From NCBI GenBank assembly GCA_012800215.1, contig JAAZJT010000113.1:1-14357 (forward strand): a stretch of 14,357 nt of DNA, in the 5' to 3' direction. The notes beneath the pieces were generated by a model. The model was not told the origin of the DNA. It was given only the letters and a program-made list of their open reading frames with translations, and did not search any database. Origin of the DNA: Bacillota bacterium. GTDB lineage: Bacteria > Bacillota > Dethiobacteria > Dethiobacterales > Dethiobacteraceae. The translations under genes and the position numbers were made by a program. Positions 5,115 through 13,038 of this stretch are shown piece after piece. Within the stretch, counting starts at the first letter, position 1. Each line of letters starts with the position of its first letter.

Positions 5115-7105
5115 GGGTGAATTTGATCGAGGTCGGCAAGCCAGACAGTGGCTTCGCTGTCGCTAGGGGCGCACCAGCCGCCGCGGGGTGAGAGGGAAAT
5201 ATCGGTAAATATCTGCGGTCCGTTAGGTAAGGCCGAGCGTTTAAACTGGCTGGTGGCAAAGAAACGTTTCAGAAAAACGGAAAGCCAATGTTTTATTTCA
5301 TCCAGCGTATATTTGTCGCGCCAGGCATGATAAGCAAGAAAGGCCACTTTGCTGGGGCGAAAACCATAGCGTGTAATATAATAAAGGTTAAAATCCTGCA
5401 GTTCATAAGGACCGACAAAATCTTCCGTACGCTGGGCAGGCTGGTTGCTGTGATCTTTGCCGGGAATTAATTCAGGGCTGATTTCCGTATTAATAATATC
5501 GTCTAAAACTGCTTTTGTGTTTTCGTCAAAGTGTTGAGCCTGCCAGTAAAGCAGATGGCGTATAAGCGTTTTGGGCACTCCTGCATTGACGTTATAATGA
5601 GACATTTGGTCGCCTACGCCATAAGTAGTCCAGCCCAGCGCCAATTCGCTTAAATCTCCTGTTCCCAAGACCAGGCCTTGGTGCAGATTTGCTAAGCGAA
5701 AAAGAATAGAAGTGCGCTGACCGGCCTGTACATTTTCAAAAGTAGTATCATAGTCCTGCCTACCGCTGGCGGTAGGGTGCCTAATATCGGACAGCATTTG
5801 CAGGCTGCTTGCCTTAATATCAATTTCTTCTCCATAAATTCCAAGGGCCTGGATTAAACGCCAGGCATTTTTTTTGGTGCGGCTGGAGGTGGCAAATCCC
5901 GGCAAGGTATAAGCACGAATCTTATTCCGGGAAAGACCAAGTTTATCCATCGCCTGTACAGCCACTAGTAATGCCAGGGTGGAATCCAGGCCGCCTGACA
6001 CACCAATAATAATATTTTTTAATTTTGTGAACTGTATCCTTTTAATGAGGCTGTATACTTGTATGTTAAATGTTTCGGCGCAAATATGTTTCAGCTCTTC
6101 TGTTTTATGTGGCAGAAAAGGATAAGGATTATACTGACGTGTTAAAGTCAGTTTATTTTTGGGAAGGCTTACTTTACAAGTAATGGTTCGGAAATTTAGT
6201 TTATTAGTATGCAAAGATTTATTTTCTGCAAAATTTTGCTGGTGCAGGCGTTCTTGTACTAAGCTTTCCAAATCAATTTCTGTACAAATTAAACGAGGAT
6301 TGACAGTAAAACGCTCTGTTTCGGCCAGTAGTTTGCCATTTTCATAAATTAATGCATGTCCGTCCCAGGCTGCATCTGTGGTGGATTCACCATGTCCGGC
6401 GGAAGTGTAGAGGCAGGCAGCAAGGCAGCGCGCTGATTGAGCAGAAAGTAAAGCCTGGCGAGAGCTTGCTTTACTGAGAGTCACGCTGGAAGCTGATGGA
6501 TTAAGAATCACTGTGGCACCGGCCAAAGCTGCATAGGCGGAAGAAGGAACGGGAAGGCCGAAATTATCACCAATTTCCACCGCAAAGTTAAAATGAGGTA
6601 TATTTTGTACTTGAAATAAAAGGTCTGAACCAAAAGGGATTTCTTGCTGTCCAGCATAAGTAATTGTTGGGGTAGTGGCAGTATGAGCAGGGCTAAATTG
6701 CCTTGCTTCAGAAGAACCCTGCCGCTTGTCAAAATATGTTTTGGGCACAATGCCTAAGATCTTCCCGCAGTGTAAAATAAGGGCACAGTTATAAAGGCTG
6801 GGAGCAATCATGATGGGTGCGCCAACCACAATGATGGTATCTAGATTGCTTGTTTCCTGCAGGAGTCTTCTCAATTCCTTTTCTGTGCTTATCAGTAAAG
6901 CTTGCTGCCAAAATAAATCTTCATTACTGCAAGCGGAAATACACAGCTCGGGAAATAACAGTAACGCAGCATGCTCTGAGGCAGCCTGCTTTGCTAACTG
7001 CAGTATCTGTGTCACATTAAAAGCTGGGTCAGCGACGCTGACCTGAGGTACGGCAGCTGCTACTTTAACAAAGCCGTGCCTGTAAAGGTTTAAAAAAATA
7101 TGCAC
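5111..7105 (-). CDS. nadE: NAD synthetase with a degenerate glutaminase (CN-hydrolase) domain
   Basis: 664 aa, the length of two-domain glutamine-dependent NAD synthetases. The C-terminal domain (about 340-664) converts deamido-NAD to NAD using ATP and ammonia. Its PP-loop SGGLDS (370-375), GTGDLSELALGW and the C-terminal FKRSALP region are intact. The N-terminal domain (about 10-300) normally makes ammonia from glutamine with a Glu-Lys-Cys triad. Glu53 (FPELCIS) and Lys122 (VPKTYF) are present, but the nucleophile position reads VEIGDNFG (176-183) where the family has VEICEDLW, so the Cys is Gly179, codon GGT. The stretch after Lys122 also lacks the usual LPNYREFYE sequence. The enzyme is therefore predicted to use free ammonia. 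The start is GTG 7105 behind a GGGGGG site 6 nt upstream. It is monocistronic, divergent from gltX and convergent with ispF. Confidence 0.95.
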   Translation of the reverse strand: MHIFLNLYRHGFVKVAAAVPQVSVADPAFNVTQILQLAKQAASEHAALLLFPELCISACSNEDLFWQQALLISTEKELRRLLQETSNLDTIIVVGAPIMIAPSLYNCALILHCGKILGIVPKTYFDKRQGSSEARQFSPAHTATTPTITYAGQQEIPFGSDLLFQVQNIPHFNFAVEIGDNFGLPVPSSAYAALAGATVILNPSASSVTLSKASSRQALLSAQSARCLAACLYTSAGHGESTTDAAWDGHALIYENGKLLAETERFTVNPRLICTEIDLESLVQERLHQQNFAENKSLHTNKLNFRTITCKVSLPKNKLTLTRQYNPYPFLPHKTEELKHICAETFNIQVYSLIKRIQFTKLKNIIIGVSGGLDSTLALLVAVQAMDKLGLSRNKIRAYTLPGFATSSRTKKNAWRLIQALGIYGEEIDIKASSLQMLSDIRHPTASGRQDYDTTFENVQAGQRTSILFRLANLHQGLVLGTGDLSELALGWTTYGVGDQMSHYNVNAGVPKTLIRHLLYWQAQHFDENTKAVLDDIINTEISPELIPGKDHSNQPAQRTEDFVGPYELQDFNLYYITRYGFRPSKVAFLAYHAWRDKYTLDEIKHWLSVFLKRFFATSQFKRSALPNGPQIFTDISLSPRGGWCAPSDSEATVWLADLDQIHP

Positions 7106-7147
7106 AATCTGCCCCCCTGTCGGCTTTGGTCCAATTTTATCCTTTTT

Positions 7148-7156
7148 ATTATATCA
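7148..7156 (-). promoter_or_regulatory. Extended -10 promoter of nadE
   Basis: The minus strand carries TGATATAAT (7156-7148), a consensus extended -10 element; the -35 region is poor. Start expected near 7141, leaving a leader of about 35 nt before the GTG start. Confidence 0.55.
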
Positions 7157-7182
7157 CAATTAACAATAACCATGGTAATTTG

Positions 7183-7211
7183 TTGTTTCTGCAATTTTTA
7201 GGTGGTATAAT
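7183..7211 (+). promoter_or_regulatory. Sigma-A promoter of gltX
   Basis: TTGTTT (7183-7188), 17-bp spacer and TATAAT (7206-7211) preceded by TGG, making an extended -10. Start expected near 7218, giving a leader of about 20 nt. It lies back to back with the nadE promoter in the 134-bp divergent gap. Confidence 0.7.
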
Positions 7212-7239
7212 AGGGAAAGGTTTGTACTAGGAGGGTTTA

Positions 7240-8715
7240 ATGGTGGAAAGAGTAAAAGTACGTTTTGCCCCCAGCCCAACGGGGCCTTTACATATTGGCG
7301 GTGCCCGTTCAGCGCTGTTTAATTGGCTTTTTGCCAGACATCATGGCGGTACCATGGTGGTACGGATTGAAGACACTGATCTTGACCGTTCAACACGAGA
7401 ATATGAAGAGCTCATTCTTGATTCTTTGCGTTGGCTTGGTATTGATTGGGATGAAGGTGTAGGAGTCGGTGGACCAAACGGTCCTTACCGCCAACAAGAG
7501 CGGCTTACGCTTTATCAGCCGTTCACAGAGCGTTTACTCGCTACGGGACAGGCTTATGAATGTTTTTGCACTGAGGAAGAGCTGGAGGCCGAGCGGCAAA
7601 ACCTGATTGCTCAAGGCAAGACTCCCCGATACTTAGGACGCTGCCGCAACTTGTCACTGCAGGAGAAGGAGGCAATGCGTGCTCAGGGCAGGAAACCTGC
7701 TATTCGTTTTCGTGTGCCTCAAGGGAAGCTGTTGGTTGTTGATGATTTAGTGCGCGGTCGCGTGGAATTTGAAAGTGATGATATCGGTGATTTTATTATT
7801 GTAAAATCTGATGGATTTCCCACCTATAATTATGCTGTGGTAATTGATGATGCCTTAATGGAAATTACTCATATTCTGCGAGGTGAGGAGCACCTTTCCA
7901 ATACGCCGCGCCAGCTGCTAATTTATGAGGCTTTAGGTTTTAAGGTGCCGCAGTTTGCTCATATTTCTCTGATTTTAGGTGAAGATCGTTCTAAGATGAG
8001 TAAGCGGCATGGTGCCACCTCAGTGGTGCAGTACCGCGAGCACGGTTATTTACCGCATGCATTGGTAAATTTTTTGGCACTTTTAGGCTGGTCACCCGAA
8101 GGGGAGGAAGAAATTTACACAAAAGAAGAATTGATCCGTCTTTTTTCGTTGGAGCGTGTATCTAAAAGCCCAGCTGTATTTAATCTGGAAAAACTAAAAT
8201 GGATGAATGCCCATTATATAAAAAAAGTTTCGGCGGCTGAACTCACTAAGCTTTGTTTGCCACAACTGCAGCGGGCAGGTCTTATTGGAACAGAATTAAC
8301 TGGCGAGCAAATGTCTTGGTTAGAACAAGTGGTGGCTGCAGTACAGGAAAAATTAGAATATTTAGCTCAGGTGCCAGACTTTGTGAAAGTCTTTTTTGGC
8401 GAAACAGTAGAATTGGATGAAAAAGATACGGCAGCACAGCAAGCTTTAGCTTTAGAAACATCGCCGGCTGTTTTACAGGCTTTTTTAACCAAAACGCGGG
8501 AAGTCTCTGCCTGGGATGTGCCGCAAGTTCGTCAAATATTAAAAGAAATTGGTAAGGAAGTAGGAGTAAAGGGCAAGGCCCTTTATATGACTGTAAGGGT
8601 TGCCGTTTCCGGCCAATCCCACGGTCCCGATTTAAATTCCCTTTTAGCACTGCTGGGGCCGGCAGTGGTGGCCAAAAGGTTAAGCTATACTCTTGAAAAC
8701 ATTCTTGCTCATTGA
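7240..8715 (+). CDS. gltX: Glutamyl-tRNA synthetase (GluRS, class I)
   Basis: 491 aa, typical length. It charges tRNA-Glu with glutamate in the cytoplasm. In many Firmicutes lacking GlnRS it also mischarges tRNA-Gln for GatCAB repair; this sequence alone cannot show which type it is. The HIGH motif appears as PLHIGGARSALFN (His18), followed by RIEDTDLDRS, and the KMSKS motif as KMSKR (252-256). The remaining C-terminal half is the all-helical anticodon-binding region. The start ATG 7240 is placed 4 nt after AGGAGGG (7229-7235). The stop codon (8713-8715) overlaps the -35 element of the downstream T-box promoter. No separate terminator is seen before the T-box, so read-through would also meet its attenuator. 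Confidence 0.97.
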   Translation: MVERVKVRFAPSPTGPLHIGGARSALFNWLFARHHGGTMVVRIEDTDLDRSTREYEELILDSLRWLGIDWDEGVGVGGPNGPYRQQERLTLYQPFTERLLATGQAYECFCTEEELEAERQNLIAQGKTPRYLGRCRNLSLQEKEAMRAQGRKPAIRFRVPQGKLLVVDDLVRGRVEFESDDIGDFIIVKSDGFPTYNYAVVIDDALMEITHILRGEEHLSNTPRQLLIYEALGFKVPQFAHISLILGEDRSKMSKRHGATSVVQYREHGYLPHALVNFLALLGWSPEGEEEIYTKEELIRLFSLERVSKSPAVFNLEKLKWMNAHYIKKVSAAELTKLCLPQLQRAGLIGTELTGEQMSWLEQVVAAVQEKLEYLAQVPDFVKVFFGETVELDEKDTAAQQALALETSPAVLQAFLTKTREVSAWDVPQVRQILKEIGKEVGVKGKALYMTVRVAVSGQSHGPDLNSLLALLGPAVVAKRLSYTLENILAH

Positions 8716-8740
8716 CACAAATTGCAGGTATTTTTATAAT
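8712..8740 (+). promoter_or_regulatory. Sigma-A promoter of the cysE-cysS operon
   Basis: Perfect consensus TTGACA (8712-8717), 17-bp spacer, TATAAT (8735-8740). The -35 overlaps the gltX stop codon. Start expected near 8747, at the 5' end of the T-box leader. Confidence 0.85.
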
Positions 8741-8746
8741 ATACAA

Positions 8747-8988
8747 TAAAAGAATATTTTATGGGTAATGAAGGGGAAGAGTAAGGTTGAATAAAGCCGC
8801 CAGAGAGAAGCTTCCGTGGCTGTAAGAAGCTTTCGGTTATAGCAACCTGAAGTGCGCTCCGGAGCTGATTTGCTGAAAAATAAGTAGGCAAATACGGGTA
8901 CAGCCGTTAAACTGATTAAGTGGGGCAATAGCCCAAACAGGGTGGAACCGCGGGTAAACCGTCTCTGATGGAGATGGTTTATTTTTTT
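8747..8988 (+). promoter_or_regulatory. T-box leader sensing uncharged tRNA-Cys
   Basis: A transcription-attenuation leader ahead of cysE-cysS. The T-box sequence AGGGTGGAACCGCG is at 8939-8952. Stem I features include AGAGAG (near 8801) and a specifier segment CTGAAGTGCGCTCC with TGC (8853-8855), a cysteine codon. The variable T-box base is A (TGGA), which pairs with a U discriminator, the base known for bacterial tRNA-Cys. Both signals agree on cysteine. When tRNA-Cys is uncharged it should stabilise the antiterminator and let cysE-cysS be transcribed. The boundaries are approximate. Confidence 0.93.
8955..8988 (+). terminator. T-box attenuator terminator
   Basis: An 11-bp stem TAAACCGTCTC (8955-8965) with GAGATGGTTTA (8971-8981), one G-U pair and a 5-nt loop, followed by T7 (8982-8988). 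It starts immediately after the T-box sequence, as expected for the alternative to the antiterminator. Confidence 0.92.
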
Positions 8989-9027
8989 ACAGGCTTATTT
9001 AATGTTCATAAGGGAGAGGATGACAGC

Positions 9028-9675
9028 ATGCTGCACCTGAAAAATGATGTAAAGGCTATATTTGAAAGAGATCCTGCAGCGAAAAGTTTTTTGGAAGTTA
9101 TTTTATGTTATCCGGGACTGCATGCGTTATGGTTTCATCGCCTTGCCCACCGGCTGCATAAATGGGGTTTTGTTTTGCTTCCCAGGCTAATTTCGCAATT
9201 AAGCCGCTTTCTGACCGGTATTGAGATTCATCCCGGTGCTAAAATTGGAGCGGGATTTTTTATCGATCATGGGATGGGTGTTGTAATTGGTGAAACTACA
9301 GAAATCGGCGATAATGTTACTATTTATCAAGGTGTAACTTTGGGGGGGACTGGTAAAGAAAAGGGTAAACGTCACCCTACAATTGGCAATAATGTTGTGA
9401 TAGGGACAGGGGCAAAAGTATTGGGTCCTATAAATATAGGTGATAATGTTAAAATTGGCGCCGGTTCAGTTGTTTTGCGTAATGTTCCTGCAAATACTAC
9501 TGTAGTTGGTGTGCCGGGACGGGTTGTAGTTTATGAGGGCGAGCGAGTGCCCTCCATAGATTTACATCATGAAAAACTGCCTGACCCTGTGGCGGAAATG
9601 ATGCAGCGTTTACAAAGTCAGATAGATGATTTGCGCTATCAGCAGGAAAAATGTTTAAAGGAGGGAGAAAATTGA
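9028..9675 (+). CDS. cysE: Serine O-acetyltransferase
   Basis: 215 aa, the short Firmicute form. It acetylates L-serine with acetyl-CoA, the first committed step of cysteine synthesis, in the cytoplasm. An N-terminal helical part (VFERDPAA-like, LCYPGLHALWFHRLAHRLH) is followed by a left-handed beta-helix of hexapeptide repeats (GIEIHPGAKIGAGFFIDHG, GVVIGETTEIGDNVTIYQG). GGTGKEKGKRHPTIG and GAGSVVLRNVP cover the active-site region. I place the start at ATG 9028, behind AGGGAGAGG (9011-9019). The same frame extends upstream to ATG 8968, but that lies inside the attenuator hairpin and adds residues not found in the family. It is the first gene of the T-box-controlled operon and overlaps cysS by 4 nt. 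Confidence 0.95.
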   Translation: MLHLKNDVKAIFERDPAAKSFLEVILCYPGLHALWFHRLAHRLHKWGFVLLPRLISQLSRFLTGIEIHPGAKIGAGFFIDHGMGVVIGETTEIGDNVTIYQGVTLGGTGKEKGKRHPTIGNNVVIGTGAKVLGPINIGDNVKIGAGSVVLRNVPANTTVVGVPGRVVVYEGERVPSIDLHHEKLPDPVAEMMQRLQSQIDDLRYQQEKCLKEGEN

Positions 9676-11084
9676 CGATTCGCGTCTTTAATACTAAAAC
9701 TCACAAAAAAGAAGACTTTATCCCTGTTAACGGCAACAAAGTCGGCATCTATGCCTGTGGCCCGACAGTTTATGATTATTTCCATATTGGCAATGCCCGT
9801 ATCTTCATTGTTTTTGATGTTATTCGCCGTTATCTGAGCTGGCGCGGCTATGACGTTACTTTTGTGCAAAATTTTACTGATATTGATGATAAAATGATCA
9901 ATAGGGCACATGAATTGGGCATTACAGTGGAAGAACTGGCAGAACGCAATATCGCTGCCTATTTTGAGGATGCTGAGGCTCTTGGTATTAAACCGGCAGA
10001 TGTACATCCACGGGCTACTGAACATATTTCGGAGATTATTGAACTGATTAATCAATTAGTAGAGAAGGGCTTAGCTTATAATATTGGAGGAGATGTTTAT
10101 TTTAACACAGCGGCCTTTCCCAATTATGGTGAATTATCACGACAACCTCTGGAGGATTTACTTGCCGGAGCTCGTGTAGATATTGACGAACGTAAAAGGC
10201 ATCCCTTGGATTTTGCTTTATGGAAAAAACAAAAGCCAGGTGAGCCGGCGTGGGAGAGTCCCTGGGGGAAGGGAAGGCCCGGTTGGCATATTGAGTGTTC
10301 TGCCATGTCCATGAAATATTTGGGTGAGACATTCGATATTCACGCCGGTGGGCCTGATCTTATTTTTCCGCATCATGAAAATGAAAAAGCACAAAGTGAA
10401 GGAGCTACAGGCAAGCCATTTGCCAAGTACTGGCTTCATGCCGGATATTTAAATATCAATAAGCAAAAGATGTCTAAATCACTAGGCAATTATATGACTG
10501 TACGCGATTTACGCACCACTTTTGACCCTGCTGCAATCCGCTTTTTTATGCTATCTGCCCATTACCGTAATCCCATCAATTACACGGTGGAGCTGCTGCA
10601 GCAAGCAGCGAGCGGGTTGGAGCGATTAAATAATGTAGTTTATAATTTACGTGACATATTAAATAAACTGCCGGAACAGGAAGAGTTCACAGAAGAAACC
10701 ACAGCCAGGCTGAAGGCATTAGATGAATTTCGGGAGCGTTTTATTGCTGCTATGGATGATGATTTTAACACAGCTGACGCACTGGCAGTGCTTTTTGAAT
10801 TGGCACGTGAAACGAATGCTTACCTAAACCGGCCGGAACCGGTCAAAATAGTGGTGGAAAAAACGCTGGCTTTTTTTATGGAGATGGGTGAAATATTAGG
10901 CTTTTTTGCCGATCAAGATAATGAAGATAATTTAAGTGCTAAAGTAAATGAAATGATTGCACGCCGCCAGGCTGCACGCAAGGCAAAGGATTGGCAAACA
11001 GCTGATGCTATCCGTGATCAGCTGCAGGAGATGGGGATTATGCTTGAGGATACACCACTAGGCGTGCGTTGGCGGAAAAAATGA
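9672..11084 (+). CDS. cysS: Cysteinyl-tRNA synthetase (CysRS, class I)
   Basis: 470 aa, the usual length. It attaches cysteine to tRNA-Cys. Seen are the zinc ligand region YACGPTVYD (Cys29), the HIGH motif FHIGN (38-41), GWHIECSAMS and FPHHENE, which supply further zinc ligands, and KMSKS (266-270). The C-terminal DALR-type helical domain and the tail segment with ARRQAARKAKDW complete it. The start is TTG 9672, which overlaps the cysE stop as TTGA and sits 7 nt after AAAGGAGGG. An ATG at 9651 in the same frame is rejected because it lies upstream of that site and inside cysE. Placing cysE and cysS together under a Cys T-box links cysteine supply to its charging. Confidence 0.96.
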   Translation: MTIRVFNTKTHKKEDFIPVNGNKVGIYACGPTVYDYFHIGNARIFIVFDVIRRYLSWRGYDVTFVQNFTDIDDKMINRAHELGITVEELAERNIAAYFEDAEALGIKPADVHPRATEHISEIIELINQLVEKGLAYNIGGDVYFNTAAFPNYGELSRQPLEDLLAGARVDIDERKRHPLDFALWKKQKPGEPAWESPWGKGRPGWHIECSAMSMKYLGETFDIHAGGPDLIFPHHENEKAQSEGATGKPFAKYWLHAGYLNINKQKMSKSLGNYMTVRDLRTTFDPAAIRFFMLSAHYRNPINYTVELLQQAASGLERLNNVVYNLRDILNKLPEQEEFTEETTARLKALDEFRERFIAAMDDDFNTADALAVLFELARETNAYLNRPEPVKIVVEKTLAFFMEMGEILGFFADQDNEDNLSAKVNEMIARRQAARKAKDWQTADAIRDQLQEMGIMLEDTPLGVRWRKK

Positions 11085-11461
11085 CAGAAAAAAACTGGCC
11101 GCCTTTATTATTAGCCTATATTGGTGATGCTGTTTATGAGCTTTATGTACGTCAAAAAATTTGTAAGCTGCAGCTGTTGCCGGTGCGACAATTGCATAAG
11201 AAAGTAATACAATATGTACGTGCCGAAGGCCAGGATGAAGCTTTGCGCTTAATTGAGCCATTTTTGACACCGGAGGAAGCGAGAATAGTACGCCATGGCC
11301 GCAACACAAAAAACAGAGTGCCTAGAAATGCACAGATGTCGGCTTATCGACGTGCCACAGGTTTTGAGACACTTTTGGGTTGGCTATATTTAACTAACCA
11401 GACAAGACGCCTGGAGGAAATACTTGCTTTAATTAAAGTAGGGGAGGAAGAGAAAAAATGA
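11081..11461 (+). CDS. mrnC: Mini-ribonuclease III (23S rRNA maturation)
   Basis: 126 aa; the RNase III catalytic domain without the double-stranded RNA-binding domain. It is known in Bacillus to trim the ends of 23S rRNA as a homodimer. The signature LAYIGDAVYELYVR (11-24) holds the catalytic acids Asp16 and Glu20, with HGRNTK and a second acidic stretch (LEEILAL) toward the end. I choose ATG 11081, which forms an ATGA overlap with the cysS stop; TTG 11069 in frame is possible but would be unusual. The ribosome site is weak, which fits translational coupling. It overlaps thyX by 4 nt. Confidence 0.93.
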   Translation: MTEKNWPPLLLAYIGDAVYELYVRQKICKLQLLPVRQLHKKVIQYVRAEGQDEALRLIEPFLTPEEARIVRHGRNTKNRVPRNAQMSAYRRATGFETLLGWLYLTNQTRRLEEILALIKVGEEEKK

Positions 11462-12144
11462 AGGTTACCTTATTAGCTCACACACCGGAGCCGGAAAAAA
11501 TTGTGGCCGCTGCGGCCAGGCTGTGTTATTCACCTGATGGTGTTGATACACTTCTGGAGAATTTAACAGAGGAAAAGACAGTTAGTTTTTTGGACAAGTT
11601 GGTGGAAATGGGGCACTTGTCTCCCATTGAACATGTTACCTTTACTTTTGCTGTGGAAGGTGTTAGCCGCGCTTTATCGCATCAGATGGTTCGCCACCGC
11701 ATTGGCTCTTACTCACAAAAGTCACAGCGTTATGTTAGTGAGGATGCCTTTGAATACATTATTCCACCCTCAATTGCTGAGAATAAAGAAGCCAGAGAAA
11801 TTTTTACAGAGCAGATGGAAAAAATTCGTGTTGCTTATCAAAACCTGCGCCAAATTGTGCATCAGGAAGACGCACGTTATGTTTTGCCCAATGCCTGTGA
11901 AACTAAATTTGTTTTTACCATGAATGCACGCAGTTTGCACAATTTCTTTAAATTGCGCTGCTGTAACCGTGCACAATGGGAAATTCGTGCTTTAGCAGAA
12001 GCTGTTTATAAAGAAGTAAAAAAAGTAGCTCCTACGCTTTTTGCATCAGCAGGGCCTGCTTGCGTAAGTGAAGGGTCTTGCCCGGAAGGCAAAATGACTT
12101 GTGGTCAAATAGCACAGGTGCGGGAAAAATATCGTCAATTGTGA
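11458..12144 (+). CDS. thyX: Flavin-dependent thymidylate synthase
   Basis: 228 aa, typical length. It methylates dUMP to dTMP using methylene-tetrahydrofolate and FAD/NADPH, an alternative to ThyA. The ThyX signature RHR-x7-S is present as RHRIGSYSQKSQRY (79-92, Ser89). Supporting segments are GHLSPIEHVTFTF, YVLPNAC and the ARSLHNFFKLRCC...AQWEIR block. The start is ATG 11458, joined to the mrnC stop as ATGA with GGGGAGGAAG ahead of it. In many Clostridia thyX sits between mrnC and rlmB, as here; in Bacillus the corresponding slot lacks it. Its presence suggests, but does not prove, that the genome lacks thyA. Confidence 0.96.
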   Translation: MKVTLLAHTPEPEKIVAAAARLCYSPDGVDTLLENLTEEKTVSFLDKLVEMGHLSPIEHVTFTFAVEGVSRALSHQMVRHRIGSYSQKSQRYVSEDAFEYIIPPSIAENKEAREIFTEQMEKIRVAYQNLRQIVHQEDARYVLPNACETKFVFTMNARSLHNFFKLRCCNRAQWEIRALAEAVYKEVKKVAPTLFASAGPACVSEGSCPEGKMTCGQIAQVREKYRQL

Positions 12145-12152
12145 GGTATTCC

Positions 12153-12896
12153 ATGGAAGGAAAAAGAATGCTGACGGGACGGCGTCCAGTACTCGAAGCT
12201 CTTAGGGCCGGAACAAATATAGAACGCATTTTTGTGCAAAAAGGTTCCCATGGTGAGGCCATAACGGAAATTCTAAGTGCTGCGCAGGAAAAGGCAATTC
12301 CTGTAGAATATTGCGAAAAAAGTTTTTTTATTAAAAATGCCGGCAGAGGCAACCATCAAGGTGTAATGGCAGTAACACCTCCTTTTGCGTATGCCCCCTT
12401 TGAAGAACTGCTTACAGGGCGTGCCGGTGAAGCGCCGTTCTTAGTTATTCTTGATCATCTTCAGGATCCCCACAATTTAGGAGCCCTGGTGCGTACTGCT
12501 TATGCGGCAGGTTGTCACGGCCTGGTAATTACCCAGCGCCGTGCAGCACAGATGACAGAGGCGGCTATTCGTACCGCCGCCGGTGCTGCAGAATATTTGC
12601 CCATAGCCAGAGTAGTCAATGTGGCACGTTGTATAGAAGCATGTAAAAAGGCTGGTTTATGGATTTATGGTGCCGATATGCATGGAGAAAGCTTGTATAC
12701 TGCAGGTGATTATAAAGGCCCGGTGGCTTTGGTGATTGGCAGTGAGGGAGCCGGATTAAGCCGAATAGTAAAAGAAAAATGTGATTTTCTTGTGCGTTTA
12801 CCTATGCAGGGTGCTGTGGCTTCACTAAATGCCTCAGTTGCAGGTGCCTTGTTAATTTATGAAGTATACAGGCAGCGTGCCGGCTTTAACAATTAA
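12153..12896 (+). CDS. rlmB: 23S rRNA 2'-O-ribose methyltransferase (TrmH/SpoU family, RlmB type)
   Basis: 247 aa if started at ATG 12153, the usual length. It methylates the 2'-OH of a guanosine in 23S rRNA (G2251 in E. coli numbering). The N-terminal substrate-binding domain (about 5-75) begins LTGRRPVLEALRAG. The SPOUT methyltransferase domain follows, with the motifs LDHLQDPHNLGALVRTA, VALVIGSEGAGLS and MQGAVASLNASVAGALLIYE forming the knotted SAM site. ATG 12153 is chosen for GTGAGG (12141-12146) 6 nt upstream; ATG 12168 is also possible. An open frame upstream to 12078 lies within thyX and is not family-like. It starts 8 nt after the thyX stop. The TrmH family is hard to split by eye, so target specificity is from gene context. 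Confidence 0.93.
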   Translation: MEGKRMLTGRRPVLEALRAGTNIERIFVQKGSHGEAITEILSAAQEKAIPVEYCEKSFFIKNAGRGNHQGVMAVTPPFAYAPFEELLTGRAGEAPFLVILDHLQDPHNLGALVRTAYAAGCHGLVITQRRAAQMTEAAIRTAAGAAEYLPIARVVNVARCIEACKKAGLWIYGADMHGESLYTAGDYKGPVALVIGSEGAGLSRIVKEKCDFLVRLPMQGAVASLNASVAGALLIYEVYRQRAGFNN

Positions 12897-12941
12897 ATAA
12901 GGTGTTTGTCTGGGGCCGACTGCTTAGGCAGCCAAAAGCCC

Positions 12942-12971
12942 TTGACGCTTTCCATAGCCTTACGTTATAAT
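12942..12971 (+). promoter_or_regulatory. Sigma-A promoter of sigH
   Basis: TTGACG (12942-12947), 18-bp spacer, consensus TATAAT (12966-12971). Start near 12978, leaving a 60-nt leader. It sits in the 142-bp gap after rlmB, which holds no yacP-like gene. sigH may also be reached by read-through, as I see no terminator after rlmB. Confidence 0.75.
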
Positions 12972-13038
12972 ATCTTTGTAGGTTTTTCTCGGTATGTTTC
13001 CAGGTTACGGGGTATCTTCAATCGTGGAGGCGATATAG

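Noticed and set aside
4960..5259. Open frames across the palindrome cluster on both strands
   Set aside because: They arise from reading through inverted repeats and the nadE end; no start signal and low-complexity, repeat-derived peptides.
8968..9027. Upstream ATG start for cysE
   Set aside because: The ATG sits inside the T-box terminator hairpin and the added residues are not found in CysE proteins; ATG 9028 has a proper ribosome site.
12078..12152. Upstream start for rlmB giving 272 aa
   Set aside because: Lies inside thyX; the extra 25 residues do not resemble the family, and a ribosome site precedes ATG 12153.
12910..12940. Possible terminator after rlmB
   Set aside because: Only short interrupted helices (CTGC/GCAG, GGGC/GCCC) and no T-run; it runs straight into the sigH promoter.
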